Of a DNA stretch of 64,000 bases, positions 11,417 through 24,498 are shown in pieces. The stretch lies in the NCBI GenBank assembly GCA_012064415.1, contig SSNU01000090.1:1-64000 (forward strand). Reading direction: 5' to 3'. Origin of the DNA: Gyrodactylus bullatarudis. Taxonomy: Eukaryota > Platyhelminthes > Monogenea > Gyrodactylidea > Gyrodactylidae. The position numbers and the translations under genes were made by a program. Each line of letters starts with the position of its first letter. Position 1 is the stretch's first letter. The notes under the pieces are model-generated. The model was not told where the DNA came from and made no database searches. It saw only the letters and a program-made list of their open reading frames with translations.

Positions 11417-11936
11417 GTTTAAGCTGGTTAGTAAATTTTTTCATCAATCTTATTCATGTTAATTAATTAACCGCAAAATAATATTTTGAAAATACTGAGC
11501 TGTGATCATAAAAACAAATTTTATAAATGATAGCTTTATGTTGTTGAAATTCATAATCTGGAGTAATTTTGAACTTGAACTAATAATACATACTAATCAT
11601 TTCTCTGGATGATATTCCTTCAGTTAGAATTCAGATTAGAACAAACTTTGTACTTTTCACGAATCTTCTTAATAAAACAATAAACTCGAGAGATGTATTT
11701 TGAAAAAAAGGTACTTTGATTAGCTCTTCATCTGTATCATATAATCAAGATATCAATAAATCGCAATCTTCCTATTTTAGGACTAGGTATCATAATAATA
11801 TAATATAAAACTACAGTGTCTAAAAAGAGGTTCGCTTTTGTATGCGTATAAGTTGAATGTTCAATTATTTATAGCATTGTGCTTTAATATAATATGCCAT
11901 TTTTAATTTGAAAATTTTATTATATTAAAAAGAATA
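11417..11936. promoter_or_regulatory. Intergenic: 3' end of the DDI gene and promoter side of the TTC14-type gene
   Basis: Both flanking genes run on the minus strand. AATAAA for the DDI gene lies at 11921-11916, only 16 nt after its stop. No clear TATA box or other promoter motif stands out before the ATG at 11416. Confidence 0.4.
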
Positions 11937-13685
11937 TTATTTTTTGGCTAGTATGTTAGCATACGCTTGGTCCAAATCCCAGTTTGATTCTTTTAGCTCT
12001 TTTATTGCTTCTTTTCTAGAAATTCCATTACTTTCTAATTGAGCGACCATAACCTCCTGGTCATCGTTGAGATTCTAGAAAATAGAAATTTTCACCTTAA
12101 ATTTTTTCATAAACATGATTGATAATAAAAAACAAACATCATTTGATAGAGGCGCCATAATTTTATCTTTGATTTCACTCAGTTCTTTTTCACTGGAACC
12201 AATATAATTTGAAGTATCCATCATGTCCGGATTCTTGGCAGTTAAAGGAAGTTCACTTTCGGGCAAGAATGGTACTTCAACCTTTCCCTCAATAATGAGA
12301 AGATTTCTATTCAAATCTATGCAGCATTGATGACGCTTGAGCATGTCAAGACCAATCAAAAGGTCAAGCTGTTGCTCTTGTAGAACAATGAAGGATGTCT
12401 GTATGAAATAAAGGATTAGACTCTAATTCAAATTCAAAATGAAACAAATAAATTTTACATGCTATATTGGTTCACTGATATTTCAAAAATAAACCTCAAT
12501 TAGATATATATTTCTAAATCAAAATTTCCTGATAAATAAAGTACAGTATCGTAAGAAACATGGACCTGTAGAATCAATAGTCTCTAAAAATTATCTTGAC
12601 ACAATTTGTTTAAGAAATAGTGTGATTATTGAAATGCTAAATTTCACACAAAAGAAGTCCATTTAGAATAGAAAAAATAGATTATTTTCAAAAAGAAATT
12701 CACACAAAAAATAATTTCGAAGAAGAAAATGATTATCTTACAGGAATAAAAACGCCAGCAACTTCAAGGAGACTATTGTGAACTCTTCCAATGATATTTT
12801 GTGTGCCGACTCCGTAGGCTTTGCCAGCCCATCGTTTATCGATCAACCTATCCAAGTTACAACGCTTTGCACATGCTTGACTCATTATTGATGTTTGAGC
12901 TCCGGAATCGACAAAAGCTTTAATTGGTTGACCTTGAAGTTTACAGTTAACAAATAACATTGTAACTTGGCCGAATGTCTCAGGATAGTGCTCGAGAGCT
13001 GTTTCCATTTGACTATCAATGTTGCTTTGTTGAATAAGTTCTGCAATCCGTTCCTGCGTTTTGGGATCAAATTGATCAGCTGACATTAACTGGCTAAGTT
13101 CAGCTTGATTCGTCATTGCTGCTCTTTGTTGATTTCTGAATATTCTATCAAATTCAACTGAAATAGAAATTAAATTTATAAATTTGTTAGCCTTTGGTTT
13201 ATAATTAGCTAACCAGGATCATTTAGGGCTTCCGCTAATTCTGGATTTCTTTCTTTGAGTAAGGATAATTGATAAGGAGATTTCATGAGTAATAGTTGGC
13301 GAGTCACTTCTGAGTTAGACTGATCGGAAGAAGTTCCAGCCTTCGATTTCATACCAGGAAGTTTAATATTTGAAAAGTCTATAGATGCAGCCGGATTCGA
13401 TTTGGTGACATTTCGGAGATTTTCTCTCAGTTGATTTGCTTGAGAATAAGCACTTGCAGGATTCTTTGTTACAACTAGTAAATCGAGATTCTTAATATTC
13501 AATTGACTTAAATTTTTTGTATTATCTGCCGGAATAAACGAGCCATCTTTCATGAAAACGTAATCATTCATATTCAACTCTGATTCTATTCCAACTAGCA
13601 TCTTTAACTCTTCATACGAAACAGTTTCTGCGAGGTCAACAGTGATGACTTTTTCATTAGGTAGGGAAATACTTATTTTTAGCAT
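11937..13685 (-). CDS. DDI2: DDI1/DDI2-type ubiquitin-shuttle aspartic protease (4 exons, 428 aa)
   Basis: Exons: 13685-13214, 13157-12742, 12398-12138, 12074-11937; phases join perfectly. The family has a retroviral-type protease fold, binds ubiquitin, works with the proteasome and in animals can cut the transcription factor NRF1. Residues 1-76 form a ubiquitin-like domain (LDLLVVTKN). About 150-172 is the conserved helical segment NPELAEALNDPG plus EFDRIFRNQQRAAM. The protease-like domain follows, with the active-site triplet D241-S-G (FVDSGAQTSIMS) and the later IGLDMLKRHQCCIDL strand. The last 45 residues are a UBA domain (VAQLESNGISRKEAIKEL). Human DDI2 is about 400 residues, so length is normal and the catalytic Asp is kept. 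DDI1 and DDI2 are vertebrate duplicates, so the symbol means the single invertebrate co-orthologue. It is head-to-head with UPF2. Confidence 0.93.
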
Positions 13686-13810
13686 TTTCCAATTTGTATT
13701 TAGTAATAGTCAAACAAATAATCATTGGAGTGGATTTCTAAAACTAATTTGTTATAAAATTAATTCTTTTTAAAAATTTTCTGTAATACAGAATCTGTAA
13801 AAACTATCAA
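13686..13810. promoter_or_regulatory. 125-bp divergent promoter between DDI and UPF2
   Basis: The two start codons face away from each other 125 bp apart, so any promoter must be shared or interleaved. The sequence is AT-rich without an obvious TATA box. A CTGTAATACAG stretch at about 13780-13790 could also serve as a splice acceptor for an upstream 5'-leader exon of UPF2. Confidence 0.45.
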
Positions 13811-16800
13811 ATGACAGAAGAAACAAAAGTAATTTATTTTCCTGATGTTTAGCTTCAAGCCAATATTGAACAGAGACAGACTAGATATAATTTAAAAAAC
13901 GATCTTCGCCTCAAAAATAAAAATGCCTTTGATAATTGGCCTGATAGGAAAACTATAACTAATCGTGAATTGTCTTTAAAGAAGAATATTGCTTTTGTCA
14001 AGAAAATTGTAATTTATTATCTTGAATATTTTTCAGAAAAACTACGTTGATAATCAAAGAGATAGTATTATCAAGGACATTGAAACCTTAAACTTGAGCA
14101 AACATATTGGAGAAATTGCTATTGCCATAACTCAAGTTAAATTCAGATTGACAGATATAAACTTTATTCTTCAGATATCCTCTTTATTCCATCAAACGTA
14201 TTCTGATTTCTCAGAGCTATTTCTAAATGCCTGGTCATCCTGTTTTCCTAATTGGGATACGGTTTCAGTAAATTCAGACATCATAATAATTATTATTAAT
14301 TTTAGGATATCAACCTTGCAAAATTTCGTAATGACTTGGTAATATTTGCTGAAATTACCTCTACAAATATTTTCAAAGCCCAGAAGGGTCATGAACTTCT
14401 TTCCATTCAGTTGAAGAATTTTATAAGCCACGATATGAATTCTTTTAGCAACTCCTCTGTCATAGTACAATTCCTCAAAGTTTGTGGTGATGACTGGGTC
14501 GGTGTTGTATCTAAAAAAATGCTGTGAGTATCTTATTTAATAATTATTAATTTATTTTGAGAATAATTAATCTAATAATTGTTTCTTTCCAACATTTAGA
14601 GATCAAGCAGCAAAATACAATCTTGTTATTCCACGATCGGATTTCATGAAAAGCTCCAAGAAGAATGGCTGCTTTAATCTCTTTAATCAGTATTTGAATT
14701 CTGCCTGTGAAGCGATGGAAAAGTTAAAGCAAAAAGCCAAAAAATGTATTGCAGAACGGCGCAAACAATTTCAATCTAAAGGAGAGATTTTTGAAAACAC
14801 AAATCTCCGTACAGATGAACTCAAAGCTGAATTGGTTTCATATCACGAAGCAATTAGTATCCTTGCTGATTGTCTAGAGAAAGAGCCTCCAGAGAGTTTG
14901 GAGGAAATTTTATCTTGTCTAGAAATGAAGGAAGAAGATTTTGACGAAAATTATGTCATTCAAACCACTGGATCTGACGAAATTATAGAACTTTTCGATG
15001 ACGAAGAAACTAGAATTTTTTATGAAAATCTTCCCGATATTCGGTCTCTCATTCCCAGTGTAAGTTTACAATTTGGCACACTGAACTAATAGTACTTAGA
15101 GATGAATCAATCGGAATATTAATTAATTTTTAGGTTTTGTACAAAAATTCAGAGTTTGGAAAATATGAAGATTTGTCGACAGACCAAACTCCAGAAGAAA
15201 TGGATCTTGAGGAAGATCAAAAAGAGTTGAACGAAATAATCGAAATGGAGGATAAACCTGACATGGCATGTTCAGAATCAGAACCAGAAACTAAAAAAAA
15301 TATTCTTGATGACTTGGAAGATGAAGGTTTGTTTCAAGAGTAATTTCCATGTATTGAAATATTTCTTATTTGCCTTTTTCTACAGAGTCTGAAGTCCAGT
15401 CTTCCACAAATGTCAATAAGAGGGAACTCATGATGAGCTTCCTTGAGAGGTTGAAAAATCTCACTAATCGAGATTTGATTGAGACAGTAAGTTCAAATTT
15501 CGTAGACCAACAAGACTTATTATGCTAGTATTGCTAAAAGGGTTAATCACTACATAATAGAGAGACATAACCAAGTTTTAGTTTGCAGAGTTTTAAATTT
15601 ACTATAGATAGAGTCACAATTTTGATTAGGTCAGTCGGCTTATCTGGAGCAATAAACAAAATAAAGATTTGGTCTCTAGCATATTAAAAGATATTTTATG
15701 CAGCTCTCGCAATTATATTGACTTTTTCAAGATCAATACTGACCAAAATAAGATTTAGTTGGGAAAGGTGAAATGATGAGAGTCATTATTTTGAATTTTG
15801 AGTCACACGCGAAGGAATAAAATTAATTTCAATAAAATTGCTTTTTCAGGGATTTTATTTGAAAAATACAATCAAACATTTGTAAGGGCTTAATGGAAAA
15901 AATAGCAGATGAATGTAAAAAGCCTCATTCGATAGTATTATTTTTCATCTCTCAATAATTGCACTTGAGAGTGTTTTGATTACTGTTTTTGTGAGGATGA
16001 TTTTACCAAACAAAAGTGAATAATATTTATTTCGTTTTTGAATTCAATGAAAAATAGTGAAACTGTATTTTGAGAAAGATGAACGAAAAATTGCTATCAA
16101 GCACAATTCCTGAAAGAGGGAAAATAATCCTATCAAATGAGGCATTTTCTACTTTTTTATGTAGTAGTAAAAAAACTGAAAATTTCATGTTGATTAATGA
16201 GATAATATAATGATTTATTTCAGGCTGCCATAGAATTCTGTACAAATCTCAATACAAAGGGAAACTTCAAAATATTACTAAAGAAACTGTACGAATTCAC
16301 CAAAGATAACCTATTCATGATTCCATTCTATATTCGATTTGTTGCCATTATCCACCCGATTTTGCCTTCATTAACGCAAAAGTTGGCAGACTTATTCACA
16401 ACTCAATTTCTTGAACAGATAAATTACGCAAAGAGCACATATAAGCTGGAATCTAAGCTGAGAACTGTTCATTTAATTGGAGAAATGGTAAAATTTCGCA
16501 TTTACTCTCCGTCAAAAGCCTTGGACCTCTTGAAAAAATTACTTCTCAACTTCAAGTTTCAAAATATCGAAATGGCATGCTGCTTTTTGGAGGTTTGTGG
16601 ACGTTTTCTGTACCGCAATAGGGGTACATGTCGTAGAACTATGTTGTACCTACAGATAATGGAAAGGAAAAAGCAATTGAAGAATTTCGATCCAAGATAT
16701 GAACAAATGGTTAATAATGCCTATTTTTATTGTATCCCAGGCAAGAAAATATCAATCGAAGTAAGCCTTTGCTTGATTTTAAAAATAATACCTTGGGAAA

Positions 16801-19800
16801 TTCATTATTGGTTTTAGTTTGAAAAAGTCCCAATATTGGAAAGATTCCTTCGGAGTATTGTGTGGAAGAATCTTGAGCCAGATACCTTGACAGGAAAACT
16901 AAAGTTGATTCGTAAGCTCGACTGGAGTGATCCAGAAGTTGTTCGTCTTGTTGAAAAGATTTTCTCGCAAAGTTGGAACGCACCCTATGACAAGTTGGAA
17001 TATTTGGCTAGCCTCCTTCGAGGTCTCCTTGTTTTCCATCCTCAGAGCATTCTAGCTATTGTTGAGAATGTTTTGGAATTCATCAAGCGTTCCATAGAAG
17101 TTTGTCAAATTGGAAATTATGTAAAACATTTTTTATTCCATTATTATCTAGGTAAATGATCCTACAATGACTCAAGAAAGCTTGAATGCTGCCTGTTACC
17201 TAGGCCATTTGTACAACTATTCTATAGTTGAATCAGATTTGATCTTCAAAGTACTTTACATGTTGATATCTTACGGAGTTTCTTATAATAGTAAGTCTAT
17301 AAAAATTTATACAAGAATCAATCATAAAAACAGAGAGAATAATTGAGAATATTTTGGCCAATTTTAGATTTAGTATCTTTATTAAATCCGTATATGTAAA
17401 TCATGAGTTTGAGTTCGGATCAGATAATGAATCTTATGATGAGGAAAGTGGAATATCTTCAAAAGCTCATTCACATGTGATTGTATGGATAATGGCTGAT
17501 CATGCGTTAGGCCAATGTCCTTGATTCTTTTAACGATCTACTGGGAAAATCGGGATCGAGATCAATTAGAGGTCTTCAAACTCACAAGTTTTGTTTTGCA
17601 AGGGTCCATTGTCAGTCCGATCGTAAACAGGGCAGTTTCAAGGTGTTTAAGTTCTTTTACGGTTAGTTCATTAGAGAGATTTGGGATTATTACCTTTGGC
17701 ATACTTCTAGTAAAACACTAATTTTTAAAAATGAATTTTTTCTCGGTTAAAACTTGAATATTTGATCAAGACATAGAACATTGTTGGGGGTAAAACTGAT
17801 GTGTGTAAACTTTGATTGATTTGTGAAGATAAATAAAAGAATTAAACTTGAATTTATCTCTAACACCTTATTTTTTAGTTTACATACCCAGTGTCTTGGA
17901 TCCGCCGACAAGTATGGCTCGCATTGGAATGGTTTTATCTCTCCTCACACCCTGCTATCAATACTTTTGTAATAACCAGAAAAAGACCACGCTTGCCTTA
18001 TTCTTGTTGTACTTTCAAGTAAATTCAGCCTGCAATTCTCTCTATAGAAACAAATAACCTCGAAAAACATTTTTTCTATAGCTTTAATTTTTTCATTGCA
18101 GCGCTATTATTGGCATAAAAGATCTCTCCCAATATTTGCTCAAATCCCAAAAAAAGAAGAAATCGATGAAGAAATCAATGAAGACGATCTAGATTCCTTA
18201 TCTCCTTACAAATTTCAAAGGCTAATCTTATCCAAGTATCCCGAGTATTACTCCTCCATTGAAGCCTTTCCAATTTATGTAATAAACCAGTACAACGATT
18301 TTATGCGTAAACAAAAGTCATCCGTCATATTAGCCGACAGTCTAATGCATATCAATGAGTTGATTCAAAAGTTTGAATCTCAGAATCGTAAAAAAATTAA
18401 TGACTTGAGGAGTAATCAAACAGAAAACAACTTGTCCTCCATTCCCGAAGGTAAAGAGAGTCTTGAAGAAGAAGGTACGCTAATTTACATTATTCATTTT
18501 AGTACTCTCGTCTCTAGTCTAATTTAGTTATCTGAGATAACTTATCTCACTAGTTTTGGATCTGAATGAATTTGATAACTACTCTGAATTACATAGCGTG
18601 TCACTTTTATTTTAATCTGATGTGATACCAAAATAAATTGAGAAGATCCTGATGATCCAAAATTTGAACCCTGGTTTTAAAATTAGTCGATTTCATCGAT
18701 TTATTTTAACCCTTCATGTCCCAAATAACTTTTTTTCATCTCACAAATTATAATTAGTAAATTGGTAACCTCACCAAAATAATTACGCTGATTCCGAATC
18801 TTAACTCCTTTTTGAAAGCCGACTTATCTTTTAAAAGATAATAGATGTTGAAATTCGTAATTTTTGGCTCTAAACCCAGTTATCTCCTAAACTATGAGCA
18901 GACAATTTGAAATCTACAGCAAGTGTTTTCCCATTTAGTAACTTGAATACAATTCGTAAATACAGAATCTGCGTCAAACTTTGGATCATTTTAGTTTATT
19001 TTGGTATCACCAGATCAAAATAAAAGTAACACGCCATGTTATTATGATCTATTATGAATAATTTTTTTAATCAACACATAGAAGATACCATAAAAGCAAT
19101 ACACATTTCAATGTTATTTGACATACCATAATAATTCTTCTCAGACAATTGATAATTTAAACAATTTCGTAGTCTAATAAACTCTAGTGTAAATTCCCTT
19201 GTTAGAGACTAAAAACCAACTTCTCTTTTCCTTCCTTTGATAGATGGAGAAAACTTGGAAATTATTCTCAAGGACGCTGGCAATCCGAGTCAAGATCTTA
19301 AGAGGACTGATTCAAATGAAACTCTAATCAATACACCTGAGAATGACGATTACGACGACAATGATGACGAGGAAGAGGACCAAGAAGAGTTTGACGAAGA
19401 CGACGAAGATTTTGAGGAAGAGGACGAAGAATCTGATGAGGATGAAGAGAATGAACCTGCCAGAGTAGAGAACCAGGAAGGCGAGAAAAAACTTCGTTAC
19501 ATTGCCTGTGAAGAGGATTTGGAGTTCCAAGAAAAGTTTAATCAACTAACAGCAATTCATCGTCTTCCTGTGACCATTGGGCATTCAAGTCGTCAAATTT
19601 TCCAATCTGGTGAGACATCCAACACTTCCAATAGTCGAGAGTCAAAGAAATCTCAGCCTGCAACATCTCACTCGAACAATTTACCATCTGTCGAGTACAT
19701 TAGGAATAAATTATCCTTGGATTGTGTCAAAAATAAATCAGATAAAAAAGATTCTTCTATTCGTTACGGCTTGATAGCTAAAAAATCTAACAAATCAGTT

Positions 19801-19962
19801 CTTTTGCCGATTGATGTGCCAAAAACAGTCGGATTCGTTCTCAAGTATGAGGAAAACAGTCGTAGTGAAATGGCTGAAAAAAATGAAATTAAGAAACGGG
19901 TTCTCATGATGCACCAAGCTCAAATGAAAGAAGATAATTTGGATTCCATCATTCCATTTTAA
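13811..19962 (+). CDS. UPF2: UPF2, nonsense-mediated mRNA decay factor (13 exons, 1186 aa)
   Basis: Exons: 13811-13828, 13853-14008, 14037-14261, 14306-14523, 14600-15059, 15134-15326, 15386-15486, 16224-16760, 16818-17099, 17152-17290, 17879-18018, 18102-18474, 19244-19962. All phases agree. UPF2 is the scaffold that bridges UPF3 at the exon junction and UPF1 at the terminating ribosome. Three MIF4G-type helical domains can be followed: LSLKKNIAFVKK and SLFHQTYSDFSELF (first), FMIPFYIRFVAIIHP and IEMACCFLEVCGRFLYR (second), YIPSVLDPPTSMARIGM and FLLYFQRYYWHKRSL (third). A strongly acidic block (DDEEEDQEEFDEDDEDFEEE) precedes the UPF1-binding region (IACEEDLEFQEKFNQL). Human UPF2 has 1272 residues; this one lacks most of the N-terminal basic extension. 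The first two introns are 24 and 28 nt, and exon 1 holds six codons. AATAAA lies 12 nt after the stop. Confidence 0.95.
15487..16223. other. UPF2 intron 7, nothing recognised
   Basis: 737-nt intron from a GTAAGT donor to a TTTATTTCAG acceptor. No repeat arm or secondary gene seen; the minus-strand frame inside is AT-driven. Confidence 0.5.
18590..19050. mobile_element. TIR-bearing MITE inside the last UPF2 intron
   Basis: The ends match as inverted repeats: GCGTGTCACTTTTATTTT and GATACCAAAATAAA on the left against TTTATTTTGGTATCACC and AAAATAAAAGTAACACGC on the right. The interior contains TTTTGGCTCTAAA followed by AGTTATCTCCTAAACTAT, which is also present in reverse orientation at about 53620-53987. 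No coding capacity. Sense-strand splicing of UPF2 must cross it. Confidence 0.65.
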
Positions 19963-20173
19963 AGGTTTGCAAGAATAAATAATTTTTGAGAATGAAATTT
20001 GAGTCAGAGTTAAATTCAGAGCTGGCTTCTTACAAAGAAAAACAGGATTTAAGATGTTTAGCTTGAATAAATTATCCTATTATTATATTATTAGCTTCAA
20101 TCATTGAAATATTGTAAAGTACAAAAGGTAGAATTCTAATAAATGATCTCATCATACTCATTCTGGTTAATCA

Positions 20174-21070
20174 TTATTCTCCAATGAAAATGGGTTTTCT
20201 TTTTTCAGCAAACGCTTTCATTCCTTCTTTGCGATCTTTGGTTGGAACGATCATTTTGTAGCATTCTCCTTCATAGTCAAGTCCGTCCTCAATTTTCAAA
20301 GTTAATCCTTTTTCGATAGCTTTTTTTGCTTCTTTCATTGCAAGAGGTCCTTTCTTGCTGATAGTTTGAAGGACACTTAACGCCATAACACTTGCTGAAT
20401 ACTCCTGTTCAGACTGACTGATATCATTTACGATACCGAATTCAAAAGCTTGTTTCCCATTAAGAATACTAGCTGAATATATAAGTTGCTTAGCCTTTGA
20501 CTCTCCTATCAAACGAGGAAGACGTTGGGTTCCACCAGCTCCAGGTATCAACCCCCAACCAGTTTCTACCAAGCCTATTTTAACTTTAGGATGCATCGAT
20601 GTGTAACGTAAATCACAAGTTAAAGCCATTTCCAACCCTCCACCTAGTGCAGCTCCATCAATAGCAGCAATAGTAGGAAATTCTAGCTTGTAAATTTTAT
20701 GGAAAAGCATTCTGAGACCACGCACCAATGATGGGACTTGTTCATCCGGGATCAAGGCTCGTTCCTTCAAATCCGCTCCAGCACAAAATATTCCAGGAAC
20801 AGTGCTAAATATTAAAAGTCCTCTGATTGAGTTGTCACTCTGCAAATTTGTCAGCACAGTGTCCATTTCTCTGACAAATTCTTTACTGAGAGCATTCATT
20901 TTTTCTCTGAAATTTAGGCCCATGAGAGCAATACCATTCGACTTTGCTACATCTAGAACTACGAGATCTTTTTTATTTTCAAAAGATTTGAATAAATCTG
21001 TTTCAACGAAAGTTGAGAGTTTCCTCACAACTTGAGCAACAAGGGTGTGTTGCTTACAAAACGATTTCAT
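20174..21070 (-). CDS. Mitochondrial enoyl-CoA hydratase-family protein (AUH/ECHDC2 type), intronless, 298 aa
   Basis: A crotonase-fold enzyme that adds water across an acyl-CoA double bond. In this subfamily the candidates are AUH (methylglutaconyl-CoA hydratase of leucine breakdown) and the related ECHDC2. The N-terminus (MKSFCKQHTLVAQVVRKL) is basic and lacks acids, as in a mitochondrial presequence. The oxyanion-hole segments are present: FCAGADLKER at about 95-104 and AALGGGLEMAL at about 140-150. The active-site loop reads VETGWGLIPGAGGTQRLPR (about 168-186), which includes the general-acid/base glutamate region. Length matches the family. There are no introns, unlike most neighbours. 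The tail-to-tail gap with UPF2 is 211 bp; the start is 147 bp from the MBF1 start on the opposite strand. Confidence 0.88.
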   Translation of the reverse strand: MKSFCKQHTLVAQVVRKLSTFVETDLFKSFENKKDLVVLDVAKSNGIALMGLNFREKMNALSKEFVREMDTVLTNLQSDNSIRGLLIFSTVPGIFCAGADLKERALIPDEQVPSLVRGLRMLFHKIYKLEFPTIAAIDGAALGGGLEMALTCDLRYTSMHPKVKIGLVETGWGLIPGAGGTQRLPRLIGESKAKQLIYSASILNGKQAFEFGIVNDISQSEQEYSASVMALSVLQTISKKGPLAMKEAKKAIEKGLTLKIEDGLDYEGECYKMIVPTKDRKEGMKAFAEKRKPIFIGE

Positions 21071-21217
21071 AATCTCACTTGAACTTATTAAAACAAATCC
21101 TAATAAGAGTAACTTTGCCTTTTTCTAAAATTTCTAGCGCTTACTTGAATTAACTAAAGTCATTGGCTTAATTGAACTCGGGGTCTATTCTATTTGCTTA
21201 AACCTAACTCATACATT
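21071..21217. promoter_or_regulatory. 147-bp divergent promoter between hydratase and MBF1
   Basis: Two ATGs point away from each other across this short gap, so a shared bidirectional promoter is likely. No defined TATA element was recognised. Confidence 0.45.
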
Positions 21218-21562
21218 ATGGCATATGTTGAAAGAAAGGCGAACGCAGGTAATAATAGGCAAAAAAACAACCCTATTCGAGCTTCACGATATGAAAACGA
21301 AAATAAAGAAACACAGATCAAGAAAGTAAATAAGGAAACCGGGCTAATTATTTCTAAAGCTCGAGCATCTATTAATCTCACTCAAGCTCAACTAGCACAA
21401 TTGCTAAGCCTATCTTCTAATATAATAGCGAAAATTGAATCTGGAGATCATGTGAAAGACGCTGTTTTATTGAATAGAATTTCTCAACTGCTTAAGGTGA
21501 GATTGACAGGTCCAAACGCTGGGCAACCACTTCCGGCTCCAAAACGTAAAACAAAACAATAA
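21218..21562 (+). CDS. Divergent MBF1/EDF1 multiprotein-bridging factor, 114 aa
   Basis: MBF1/EDF1 links transcription factors to TBP in the nucleus and also senses collided ribosomes. The C-terminal half (about residues 45-105) is a Cro/C1-type helix-turn-helix: GLIISKARASINLTQAQLAQ, then SSNIIAKIESGD and LNRISQLLKVRLTG. The tail GQPLPAPKRKTKQ is basic, as usual. Residues 1-40 resemble the linker before the helix-turn-helix, but the family's conserved N-terminal block (about 35 residues in a normal protein of about 148) is missing. The open frame could extend eight codons upstream without an ATG, so I start at the ATG 21218. Intronless. One AATAAA overlaps the stop and another lies just beyond. 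The 3' end is 94 bp from that of GALE on the other strand. Confidence 0.8.
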   Translation: MAYVERKANAGNNRQKNNPIRASRYENENKETQIKKVNKETGLIISKARASINLTQAQLAQLLSLSSNIIAKIESGDHVKDAVLLNRISQLLKVRLTGPNAGQPLPAPKRKTKQ

Positions 21563-21656
21563 AGAAATAAATATTCGTGAATAATAATCTATTGATTTAT
21601 GTTGCTTATCGTCCGAATGAGTGTAAATACTGTAGACTGTTAATTTTCCTTGTCCG

Positions 21657-24228
<2,572 letters not shown>

Positions 24229-24498
24229 CTAGAATAGAATAGAAAAATTAGATGATTCCAAATGGCTTACAAAGTGTGTAGACCAGTCATTGGATGTTTT
24301 TTTTCATTAGTTAAAAGACCAATTGCTTTTGGGTTAGGGTAACTTCCTGTGACAATGGGTTCTTTTGATTAATGAAACAAACCAATGAGGTTACACATTT
24401 CTAGGAAAAAGAAATAAAAATTCAAACTTTACAAAATTTATTACAAAAAACCTGAATTTACAAATTATGGTACACAAATACAAAGGTTTCTTCTGTAT

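Noticed and set aside
19324..19545. Hydrophobic minus-strand frame opposite UPF2
   Set aside because: It is the antisense shadow of the acidic D/E block of UPF2.
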